A stretch of DNA of 64,000 nt from Kosakonia oryzae (GTDB lineage: Bacteria; Pseudomonadota; Gammaproteobacteria; Enterobacterales; Enterobacteriaceae). The notes below the pieces were generated by a model. That model searched no databases and was not told the origin of the DNA. It was given only the letters and a program-made list of their open reading frames with translations. This document shows, piece after piece, positions 57,046-64,000 of the stretch (positions are counted from its first letter, which is position 1; every line of letters starts with the position of its first letter). A program made the position numbers and the translations under genes. Location of the stretch: NCBI RefSeq assembly GCF_001658025.2, contig NZ_CP014007.2, positions 372,001 to 436,000 on the forward strand, in the 5' to 3' direction.

Positions 57046-57874
57046 CGATCGCAGTTTTATCGAACTCAAAGCGCGTCAGCGCGCGCAGGCGCTGCTGGAT
57101 GAAGGCAGCTACCGCGAATTGTTGGATCCGTTTGAGGGCATTATCTCCCCGTGGTTAGGGCCGCAGGGCATTGTTCCGCAGGCAGATGACGGCATGGTAG
57201 TCGCCAAAGGCACCATCAATGGTCAACCGGCTGTTGTCGTGGCGATTGAAGGCGCGTTCCAGGGCGGCAGTATGGGCGAAGTCTCCGGCGCGAAAATGGC
57301 GGCGGCACTGGAACTGGCGGCAGAAGATAACCGCAAAGGGATCCCGACACAGGCGGTTCTGTGCCTTGAAACCGGCGGCGTTCGCCTGCAGGAAGCCAAC
57401 CTCGGCCTGGCGGCGATTGCCGATATTCATGCGGCGATCGTTGACCTGCGTCGTTATACCCCGGTTGTCGGTATTGTTGCCGGTACGGTGGGCTGCTTCG
57501 GTGGGATGTCTATCGCCGCCGCGCTGTGTAGCTATCTGATTGTGACTCGCGAAGCGCGTCTCGGTCTGAACGGCCCGCAGGTGATTGAGCAGGAAGCGGG
57601 GATTGAAGAGTACGACTCCCGCGACCGTCCGTTTATCTGGAGCATGACCGGCGGTGAAGTGCGTTATCGCAGCGGGCTGGTGGATGCGCTGGTCGGCGAC
57701 GGCGTGAACGCGGTGAAAAACGCGATGAATGACGCCCTTGCTAAAGGTGTTCCGGCGAAACACCGCACCGATAACTACGACGATTATCTGCAACGTCTGA
57801 CCCGGTTCGACACCCGTAAACAAGCGGATGCCGAACAGATCAACGCGTTATTTGCCGGGGAGGGTAAAGCATGA
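57038..57874 (+). CDS. mdcD: Malonyl-S-ACP decarboxylase beta subunit MdcD
   Basis: 278-residue crotonase-fold subunit; with MdcE it decarboxylates malonyl-S-ACP to acetyl-S-ACP. Oxyanion-hole region GGVRLQEANLGLAAIADIH and the VGIVAGTVGCFGGMSIAAAL stretch are typical. Overlaps mdcC and mdcE, so ACP and decarboxylase subunits are made together. Confidence 0.95.
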   Translation: MRDDRSFIELKARQRAQALLDEGSYRELLDPFEGIISPWLGPQGIVPQADDGMVVAKGTINGQPAVVVAIEGAFQGGSMGEVSGAKMAAALELAAEDNRKGIPTQAVLCLETGGVRLQEANLGLAAIADIHAAIVDLRRYTPVVGIVAGTVGCFGGMSIAAALCSYLIVTREARLGLNGPQVIEQEAGIEEYDSRDRPFIWSMTGGEVRYRSGLVDALVGDGVNAVKNAMNDALAKGVPAKHRTDNYDDYLQRLTRFDTRKQADAEQINALFAGEGKA

Positions 57875-58671
57875 ACACGACAGTCAGCCGTGGTGCCTTA
57901 TGGCTGGAAAAACTGGCACCGAATGCGCAACGTCTGAGCGGGCTGTGCCCGTCCGTACAGGCCGCTGATGGTCAGGTGAACGGTGAAGCGGTGCGTTTTA
58001 TCGCCGTGGTGCCGGACGCCAACAACCACTACCCGCGTGCCGCGAAAGGCGAAGTCGGTTTGCTGGAGGGTTGGACGCTGGCGAAAGTGGTCAGCGAAAC
58101 GGTCGCTGCCGATGCGAACAGCAGCATGAAACGCCCGATCATTGCGGTGATTGACGTGCCAAGCCAGGCTTACGGCCGTCGCGAAGAGGCATTTGGTATT
58201 CACCAGGCGCTGGCTGGCGCGGCTGCGGCGTATGCCAATGCGCGTCTGGCGGGCCACCCGGTGATTGGTATGATCGTCGGTAAAGCGATGTCCGGGGCGT
58301 TTCTGGCTCACGGCTACCAGGCCAACCGCCTGATCGCATTTAACGATTCCGGTGTGCTGATCCACGCAATGGGTAAAGACTCGGCGGCACGCATTACGCT
58401 GCGTACCGTGGAAGCGCTGGAAAAACTGGCGGCGACCATTCCGCCGATGGCCTACGACATTAGCAACTATGCCACGCTGGGGCTGCTGTCGGATCTGCTG
58501 AACATCAGCAATCCGGATGCGCCTTCAGAAAGCGATTTGGCGCAGGTGAAGAACACTCTGCAACAGGCAATCAAAGACGCTCGTCAGGACACCACGTTGA
58601 AAAACCGTCTGGGTGCTGACAACCGCCGCAGCTCCGCTCTTGTGCGCGAACGCATGAAAGCAAGCTGGTAA
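57871..58671 (+). CDS. mdcE: Malonyl-S-ACP decarboxylase gamma subunit MdcE
   Basis: 266-residue partner of MdcD. The carboxyltransferase-like core has IAVIDVPSQAYGRREEAFG and GKAMSGAFLAHGYQANR. No biotin carrier or membrane subunit (MadB/MadF type) is encoded, so this is the biotin-independent, cytoplasmic Klebsiella-type enzyme. A 126-bp gap with a strong hairpin follows. Confidence 0.95.
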   Translation: MNTTVSRGALWLEKLAPNAQRLSGLCPSVQAADGQVNGEAVRFIAVVPDANNHYPRAAKGEVGLLEGWTLAKVVSETVAADANSSMKRPIIAVIDVPSQAYGRREEAFGIHQALAGAAAAYANARLAGHPVIGMIVGKAMSGAFLAHGYQANRLIAFNDSGVLIHAMGKDSAARITLRTVEALEKLAATIPPMAYDISNYATLGLLSDLLNISNPDAPSESDLAQVKNTLQQAIKDARQDTTLKNRLGADNRRSSALVRERMKASW

Positions 58672-58701
58672 GTAAAAAAGAAACCTGCCAGATAGCAAAC
58701 C

Positions 58702-58726
58702 CGTGGGCGCGTGCGCCGCGCCCACG
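58702..58726 (+). other. Strong stem-loop between mdcE and mdcF
   Basis: CGTGGGCGCG-TGCGC-CGCGCCCACG, a perfect 10-bp GC-rich stem, 30 bp past the mdcE stop. There is no T-run directly after it, so it may stabilise mdcABCDE mRNA and lower expression of mdcFGH rather than stop transcription. Confidence 0.75.
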
Positions 58727-58797
58727 CGGCATTCTGCATCTGAAAATAATAACCATCGCGCTATTTCTCTTTTTTCTTAAAGGCTTATAGGTGATCT

Positions 58798-59757
58798 ATG
58801 ACTTATGTAATTGTTCATGCCCTCGCACCCATTTTTGTCATCATGCTGTTGGGTTTCTGGGCAGGGAAGGCCAAAATGGTCGACAACAAGAACGTTTCCC
58901 TGCTGAATATCTTCGTAATGGATTTTGCCTTGCCCGCCGCGCTGTTTAGCGCGACCGTACAAACGCCGTGGGCCGGTATCATCGCCCAGTCGCCGCTGAT
59001 TGTGGTGCTGGTTCTCGCGATGTGGATCACCTACGCGGCTATCTACTTCCTGGCGGTCTCTGTCTTCAAAAAATCGCCGCAGGATGCTGCGGTATTAACC
59101 CTGACAGTGGCGCTGCCAAACTACGCTGCGCTGGGGCTGCCGATCCTCGGTAGCGTACTGGGCGAAGGGTCTGCAACGTCTCTTTCCGTCGCGGTTTCCA
59201 TTGCCTGCGGTTCGGTACTGATGACGCCGTTCTGCCTGCTGATCCTCGAACGTGAAAAAGCGCGTGCGGAAGGCGGCAACACAGGTTCTACGCTGGCAAT
59301 GCTGCCGGTGCTGATGTGGCGTTCGGTGAAAAAACCGATTGTCTGGGGACCGCTGCTGGGGGTTGTGCTTTCAGCGTTTGGTCTCAAAATGCCGGAACTG
59401 CTGCTGGCTTCCATCAAACCGCTTGGCCTGTCTGCGACCGCTGCGGCGCTGTTCCTGACCGGGGTGATCCTCTCGGCGCGTAAACTTGCTATCAACACGA
59501 TGGTTATCTCCGCCACGATCACCAAACTGCTGATCCAGCCTGCTATCGCCTGGGGGATTGTGCTGGTGCTGGGCCTGCATGGCTCTGTCGCTATCACCGC
59601 GATCCTGATGATTGCGTTGGCGGCTGGTTTCTTCGGCGTGGTATTTGGTAACCGCTTTGGCGTGCAGTCGCCGGATGCGGAAGCGGTACTGCTGTTAAGC
59701 TCTGTACTGTGTATCCTGTCGCTGCCGCTGTTTATCTCGCTGACTTCAGGAATGTAA
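58798..59757 (+). CDS. mdcF: Malonate transporter MdcF (AEC family)
   Basis: 319-residue inner-membrane carrier, about ten membrane helices, first at 9-23. AEC family proteins include auxin carriers and malonate/citrate permeases. Here its place in the mdc operon assigns malonate uptake, as shown for Klebsiella MdcF by knowledge of that cluster. The only 3'-part gene with its own clear spacing; mdcG starts 2 bp after its stop. Confidence 0.9.
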   Translation: MTYVIVHALAPIFVIMLLGFWAGKAKMVDNKNVSLLNIFVMDFALPAALFSATVQTPWAGIIAQSPLIVVLVLAMWITYAAIYFLAVSVFKKSPQDAAVLTLTVALPNYAALGLPILGSVLGEGSATSLSVAVSIACGSVLMTPFCLLILEREKARAEGGNTGSTLAMLPVLMWRSVKKPIVWGPLLGVVLSAFGLKMPELLLASIKPLGLSATAAALFLTGVILSARKLAINTMVISATITKLLIQPAIAWGIVLVLGLHGSVAITAILMIALAAGFFGVVFGNRFGVQSPDAEAVLLLSSVLCILSLPLFISLTSGM

Positions 59758-59759
59758 TC

Positions 59760-60377
59760 ATGACCACAACATTACGCCCGCACGATCTTCTCTGGCTTGG
59801 CGCACGCGATGCGCTGGAAGGGGTAACTGAACCCTGGGTCGATGAAGTGTGGCATGCCGGTTTACCGGTAGTGGTGCGGCGTGATGTTGTTCAGGACGGG
59901 CGAATCCCCGTTGGCGTGCGCGGTTTGCGACGCGATCAGCGCGCTGCGGGGTGGGTGAGGCCAGAGCGCATTACCCGCATCGTCTCACCAGAGCAGCTTG
60001 TCGCACCGTTGGAACTGCTTCGTTCCCCCTTTATTTCTCAGCCGCCGGTGCAACTGGCTGCGCAACTGGCGCAGCAGAACTGGCCGTGGATATGGGGCGT
60101 GACCGGCAGCACCGGCTACGCGCTGGCGACGGGGATTCCGGTTATCCATGCGACCAGCGATCTTGACCTGCTGATCCGCGCTCCGCAGCCGCTTTCCCCC
60201 GATGATCTTTTACGCTGGCAACAGCAACTGAGCGGTGGATTGTGCCGGGCGGATACCCAGATTGAGACGCCGAATAGCGGTTTTGCGCTGGCGGAGTGGT
60301 TACGCGATGGGCGGGCAATGCTGAAAACCAATCATGGGCCGCGGCTGGTCAGCGATCCGTGGTACAGGGAGGCGTAA
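59760..60377 (+). CDS. mdcG: Phosphoribosyl-dephospho-CoA transferase MdcG
   Basis: 205-residue enzyme that attaches the prosthetic group made by MdcB to Ser25 of MdcC (holo-ACP synthase). Nucleotidyltransferase motif TSDLDLLIRAP and GVTGSTGYALATG are visible. The start MTTTLRPHDLLW follows immediately after mdcF, and its stop overlaps mdcH by one base. Confidence 0.92.
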   Translation: MTTTLRPHDLLWLGARDALEGVTEPWVDEVWHAGLPVVVRRDVVQDGRIPVGVRGLRRDQRAAGWVRPERITRIVSPEQLVAPLELLRSPFISQPPVQLAAQLAQQNWPWIWGVTGSTGYALATGIPVIHATSDLDLLIRAPQPLSPDDLLRWQQQLSGGLCRADTQIETPNSGFALAEWLRDGRAMLKTNHGPRLVSDPWYREA

Positions 60378-61273
60378 TGAAAATTCTGTTTACCTTTCCG
60401 GGGCAGGGGACGCAGCGTCCCGGTATGTTGCACGGGCTGCCTGGCACTGAACTGGCGCAAGCGCGTGAAATATTAGGCGCGGAAGTGGATTCACTCGATA
60501 CGCCGCAGGCATTAGAACATACGCGTGCCGTACAACTGGCGCTGCTGATTTCCGGTGTCGCCTGGGCGCGGGAGCTACAGCGCCGGGGCATGACAGTGGA
60601 TATTACCTGTGGATTATCGATTGGCGCATTTCCCGCTGCCGTCGTGGCCGGAGCGCTTGATTTCCGCGATGCCTTGCAGCTTGTCGCGCTGCGCGGCGAC
60701 TTGATGGAACAGGCCTGGCCGCATGGGTACGGCCTGACGGCAATTATGGGGCTGACGCTGCCTGTCGTGGAAATGCTGCTCGAAGGGAGCGGAGCGTATA
60801 TCGCCAACCTGAACGCGGAAACGCAGATTGTCATCGCCGGTAGTGATGAGGCGATGGCGCTGGTCGCGCAGCGTGCGCTGGCCAAAGGCGCAAACAAAGC
60901 GCAGCGTCTGGCGGTCAGCGTGCCTTCGCATTGTGAACTGCTGGCTGCGCCCGCGGAAAAACTGGCGCAGGCCTTTACCCACGTCACGCTGAACCGGCCG
61001 CAATGCGCTTATTTAAGCGGCAGTACTGGTCGTGTGCTGTGGCAGCCGGAAAAAATTGCTGACGATCTGGCGCGTAATATGGCGCGCACCGTGCGCTGGC
61101 AGGAGGCGATGGTTGCCGCGAATGAACGCGACGCAAGGCTGGCGATTGAGATGCCGCCGGGCGGTATTCTGACCTGTCTGACGCGCCAGGCGGCGTGGAA
61201 CGGCGAATGCATTTCGCTGGAAAGAAGTGGTGCGGATGTCGCGCTGCATCTGGCTAAGCGGCTGCGTGGATAA
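60377..61273 (+). CDS. mdcH: Malonyl-CoA:ACP transferase MdcH
   Basis: 298-residue FabD-like acyltransferase. GQGTQRPGM (9-17) and the nucleophile Ser81 in CGLSIGAFPA, with His in VSVPSHCELL. It loads malonyl from malonyl-CoA on to holo-MdcC, starting the decarboxylase cycle. Last gene of the operon. Confidence 0.94.
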   Translation: MKILFTFPGQGTQRPGMLHGLPGTELAQAREILGAEVDSLDTPQALEHTRAVQLALLISGVAWARELQRRGMTVDITCGLSIGAFPAAVVAGALDFRDALQLVALRGDLMEQAWPHGYGLTAIMGLTLPVVEMLLEGSGAYIANLNAETQIVIAGSDEAMALVAQRALAKGANKAQRLAVSVPSHCELLAAPAEKLAQAFTHVTLNRPQCAYLSGSTGRVLWQPEKIADDLARNMARTVRWQEAMVAANERDARLAIEMPPGGILTCLTRQAAWNGECISLERSGADVALHLAKRLRG

Positions 61274-61281
61274 GTTCGCTT

Positions 61282-61307
61282 GCCCGATGGCGCTCCGCGT
61301 ATCGGGC
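61282..61307. repeat. REP-like stem-loop after mdcH
   Basis: gcccgat...atcgggc arms in the gap between convergent mdcH and mdcR; the first of two adjacent REP-like units. Confidence 0.55.
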
Positions 61308-61342
61308 TTGCAGGTTAGCGAACGGCTTGCGGTGAAGGTTGA

Positions 61343-61374
61343 TTGCCGGATAAGGCGCAGCCACCATCCGGCAA
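61343..61374. repeat. REP-like stem-loop before the mdcR stop
   Basis: TTGCCGGAT and ATCCGGCAA arms around a 14-nt loop with aaggcgcag. Second unit of the mdcH/mdcR pair; likely ends both transcripts. Confidence 0.65.
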
Positions 61375-61377
61375 AAA

Positions 61378-62310
61378 TCAGGCGCTATCCCCCAGACTGC
61401 GGGCGTACATTCGCCCTTCGGCGGCCAGCGCCAGTAAATTGGGATCGTGCTCGCGGTTGCGGGCGAAGACAATGGCGATCAACTGTTGCATCTGATACGG
61501 CTCGGCGAGACGCAGCAACTGCAGGGAGCTTTCGTACACCTTTTTCATTCTTCCCGGCATCAGGGAAAAACCCACGCCCGCCTGCACCAGGCTGAGCATG
61601 GAAAAAATGTCGTTTACGCGGGTGACAATTTCCGGCTCGAAGCCAGCAATATGAAACGCTTCCTGGAAGCCGGCGTAAGTGGCGAACCCTTCGGCCAGCG
61701 AGACGAATTTTTGCGTACGATAATCGCGCAGATCGGCAAAGTCGTCGCTTTTCAGCGTGGCGCTGGCTGGCGCAGCAAGAAAGATATCGTCATGGAACAG
61801 CGGCAGCATTTCGAAATTATTGTGGTCGAGTTCACTGCCGGAGATTGAGATGAGAATGGCATCGAGCGTCCCCTCTTCCAGCATATGCAGCAGCGCCTCG
61901 TTTGACCCCATAGTCAGATCCATTTCCAGATCCGGACGGCGCAATTTCATGCCCATAATAAGCCTCGGCACGGTTTCCAGCGTCAGCGAGTAAAGCGTGC
62001 CAACACGTAAACGGCCCTGACCGACGCCCGCCGTTTTCCGCGCTTCATCCAGCCCGCGCTCCATCAACTGCATGACTTCCTGGCAATACTCCATCAGCGT
62101 CCAGGCCGCAGGCAGCGGGAGCAGGTTGCGCCCTTTATGCACGAACAGCGGGCAACGCACATTTTCTTCCAGCGTATGCAGCGCGCGATGCACGCTGACG
62201 CCGCTCAGGTTAAGGGTTTCCGCCGCGCGGGCGATATTTCCCTTTTCCATAAACGTCATGAAAATGCCCAGCTTGCGAAACGTAATGTCGTTAGTGATAT
62301 CCAGATTCAT
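61378..62310 (-). CDS. mdcR: LysR-type regulator MdcR
   Basis: 310-residue LysR-family regulator: HTH at about 10-60 (MTFMEKGNIARAAETLNLSG) and effector domain from about 90. In Klebsiella MdcR is known to activate mdc genes in response to malonate and to repress itself. Here it is convergent with mdcH and starts 27 bp after the yheS stop, so it either has a promoter inside yheS or is read through from it. Confidence 0.9.
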   Translation of the reverse strand: MNLDITNDITFRKLGIFMTFMEKGNIARAAETLNLSGVSVHRALHTLEENVRCPLFVHKGRNLLPLPAAWTLMEYCQEVMQLMERGLDEARKTAGVGQGRLRVGTLYSLTLETVPRLIMGMKLRRPDLEMDLTMGSNEALLHMLEEGTLDAILISISGSELDHNNFEMLPLFHDDIFLAAPASATLKSDDFADLRDYRTQKFVSLAEGFATYAGFQEAFHIAGFEPEIVTRVNDIFSMLSLVQAGVGFSLMPGRMKKVYESSLQLLRLAEPYQMQQLIAIVFARNREHDPNLLALAAEGRMYARSLGDSA

Positions 62311-62337
62311 AACTCTCTCGCCCGCTGTTATCGCCCG

Positions 62338-64000
62338 TTATTCCCCTTGCAGCATCGCTTCCAGCTGCTCATGCGCTTCAAGCCACGCCATTTCACACTC
62401 TTCCAGACCGGCTTTCGCCGTCGCCTGTTGTTGCAGGCAGGTGGTCAGCTCGGCTTTACGGCTTTGATCGTACAGCCCGCTGTCGCCGAGCTTCTCTTCG
62501 GCCTGCGCCAACTGCGCGTTGAGTTTTTCCATCTCTTTTTCCAGCCGGGCGATCTCTTTACGCAGCGGCTGGGTTTGCGTGCGCAGTTCCGCTTCGCGAC
62601 GCTTTTGATCTTTACGTGCCTGAGCGCTGTTGCCGTTATCTTTTGCGGCTTCTGCGGGCTGACTTTCCTGCTTCTGCACGTCGCTCAGCCACTGCTGATA
62701 ATCTTCCAGATCGCCTTCAAACGGCTCCACTTTGCCGTCGTGCACCAGGTAGAGATCGTCAGTCGTAGAGCGCAGCAGGTGACGATCGTGCGAAACGACG
62801 ACCAGCGCGCCTTCGAATTCGATCAACGCTTCGGTCAGCGCCTGGCGCATATCGAGATCCAGGTGGTTAGTCGGTTCATCGAGCAGCAGCAGGTTCGGGC
62901 GCTGCCAGACGATTAGCGCCAGCACCAGCCGCGCTTTTTCGCCACCGGAGAAGCGTTCCGTCACTTCGGTAACCTTGTCGCCCTGAAAACCGAAACCGCC
63001 GAGATAATCGCGCAGCTTCTGCTCCAGCTCCTGCGGTGCCAGGCGCGCCAGGTGTTGCAGCGGTGACTCATCCGCGCGTAAAAACTCCAGTTGATGCTGG
63101 GCGAAATAACCCAGCTTGATGCCTTTCGCCAGGCCGATTTCACCGCTTTGCGGCGCCAGTTCACCGGCTAACATTTTGATCAGCGTTGATTTACCCGCGC
63201 CGTTGCGCCCCAGAAGGCCAATACGCGAACCGGGTACCAGGTTCAGCTTGATGGCATTCAGAATGGTGCGATCGCCGTAGCCCGCGCTCACTTTTTCCAT
63301 TTTCAGTAATGGGTTCGGCAGGCTTTCCGGCGCGCGGAAGCTGAAATGGAACGGGTTATCAACGTGCGCTGGCGCAATCAGCTCCATGCGTTCAAGCATT
63401 TTGATACGGCTCTGCGCCTGTTTGGCTTTGCTGGCTTTCGCTTTGAAGCGATCAATAAAGCTTTGCAGGTGCGCCACGCGCTGCTGCTGGCTTTCGTAAG
63501 TGGCCTGCTGCTGGGCGAGACGCGTTGCACGCTGGCGCTCGAACGAACTGTAGTTGCCGGTATATTCGAACAGGCTTTGTTGTTCGATATGCAGAATTTT
63601 GTCGACCACCGGATCGAGGAAATCGCGGTCGTGGGAGATCAAAATTAGCGTGCCCTGATAGCTCTTCAGCCACTTCTCCAGCCAGATCACCGCGTCCAGA
63701 TCCAGGTGGTTGGTCGGTTCATCGAGCAGCAGTAAATCTGAACGGCAAATCAGCGCCTGCGCGAGGTTCAGACGCATGCGCCAGCCGCCGGAGAAGTCGC
63801 TTACCGGGCGATCGAGTTGCTCGTTGGTAAAGCCCAGCCCGTGCAACAGGCTGGAGGCGCGGGAACGGATAGTCCAGGCGTCAATGGCATCGAGTTTGCC
63901 ATGTACCGTGGCGATGGCATGGCCGTCATTGCGCTCGTTGGCGCTGTTCAGCTCGGCTTCCAGTTTGCGATATTCACGATCGCCGTCTATCACATAGTCT
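62338..64000 (-). CDS. yheS: ABC-F ATPase YheS (N-terminus outside window)
   Basis: C-terminal ~553 residues of an ABC-F protein (E. coli YheS: 637). The frame is open to base 64000, so the start and first Walker A lie outside. Seen here: the first ABC signature FSGGWRMRLN and Walker B LLLLDEPTNHLDLD; the PtIM linker; second Walker A GRNGAGKST, signature FSGGEKARL and Walker B LLLLDEPTNHLDLD; then a charged coiled-coil tail. ABC-F proteins act on the ribosome; the exact role of YheS is only recently being worked out. Confidence 0.95.
   Translation of the reverse strand, partial: DYVIDGDREYRKLEAELNSANERNDGHAIATVHGKLDAIDAWTIRSRASSLLHGLGFTNEQLDRPVSDFSGGWRMRLNLAQALICRSDLLLLDEPTNHLDLDAVIWLEKWLKSYQGTLILISHDRDFLDPVVDKILHIEQQSLFEYTGNYSSFERQRATRLAQQQATYESQQQRVAHLQSFIDRFKAKASKAKQAQSRIKMLERMELIAPAHVDNPFHFSFRAPESLPNPLLKMEKVSAGYGDRTILNAIKLNLVPGSRIGLLGRNGAGKSTLIKMLAGELAPQSGEIGLAKGIKLGYFAQHQLEFLRADESPLQHLARLAPQELEQKLRDYLGGFGFQGDKVTEVTERFSGGEKARLVLALIVWQRPNLLLLDEPTNHLDLDMRQALTEALIEFEGALVVVSHDRHLLRSTTDDLYLVHDGKVEPFEGDLEDYQQWLSDVQKQESQPAEAAKDNGNSAQARKDQKRREAELRTQTQPLRKEIARLEKEMEKLNAQLAQAEEKLGDSGLYDQSRKAELTTCLQQQATAKAGLEECEMAWLEAHEQLEAMLQGE

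Noticed and set aside
51678-62337. The accessory block as a prophage or defence island
   Set aside because: No integrase, transposase, phage structural gene, nuclease, direct repeats or tRNA junction; all genes but the TelA/XpaC-like pair belong to malonate metabolism.

Overview
This window is a 64 kb piece of an enterobacterial chromosome. Almost every gene is an ortholog of an Escherichia coli gene from the malP-to-crp region, in the same relative order. CRP looks essentially identical to the E. coli protein as I remember it. The GC-rich coding DNA, a Klebsiella-type malonate decarboxylase (mdc) cluster and a cytosine deaminase gene next to nirB point to the Kosakonia/Enterobacter/Klebsiella side of the family. 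I cannot name the species from sequence alone. I saw no rRNA, tRNA, CRISPR array, insertion sequence, prophage or replication origin.

Layout, left to right. 1-4.3 kb: malP (5' end cut off) and malQ, maltodextrin breakdown. 4.4-8.3 kb: gntT (gluconate uptake, with GntR operators), nfuA (Fe-S assembly), gntX and bioH (biotin). 8.3-11.1 kb: feoABC, ferrous iron uptake, behind an AT-rich regulatory region. 11.6-16.8 kb: tex, greB and the ompR-envZ osmosensing pair. 16.9-26.5 kb: pckA, hslO, hslR, yrfG, igaA, nudE and mrcA (PBP1a). 26.6-29.9 kb: a complete hofMNOPQ operon (PilMNOPQ-type DNA uptake or pilus secretin system). 30.2-36.6 kb: aroK, aroB, damX, dam, rpe, gph and trpS, a superoperon joining shikimate, cell division, DNA methylation and pentose phosphate functions.

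36.6-42.5 kb: cysG, nirD and nirB (siroheme and NADH nitrite reductase) behind a clear FNR plus NarL/NarP promoter, but without nirC. A cytosine deaminase gene stands where E. coli K-12 has tsgA. 42.7-51.7 kb: ppiA, yhfG-fic, pabA, argD (with tandem ARG boxes), yhfK, crp, yhfA, prkB, yheU and yheT.

51.9-62.3 kb is the main accessory block, lying between yheT and yheS, which are neighbours in E. coli. It holds a TelA-family gene with an XpaC-like membrane partner, then mdcABCDEFGH and mdcR. The mdc genes encode the four subunits of a biotin-independent malonate decarboxylase, the enzymes that make, attach and malonylate its prosthetic group, a malonate carrier and a LysR regulator. Together they let the cell take up malonate and decarboxylate it to acetate and CO2. 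The window ends inside yheS (ABC-F ATPase).

Convergent gene ends are typically separated by stem-loops, several of them REP-like (GCCCGG...CCGGGC or GCCGGAT...ATCCGGC arms). The least explained content is the TelA/XpaC-like pair, the mdc control elements, and the gene losses or replacements at the nir locus. Nothing here is clearly a wholly new system.
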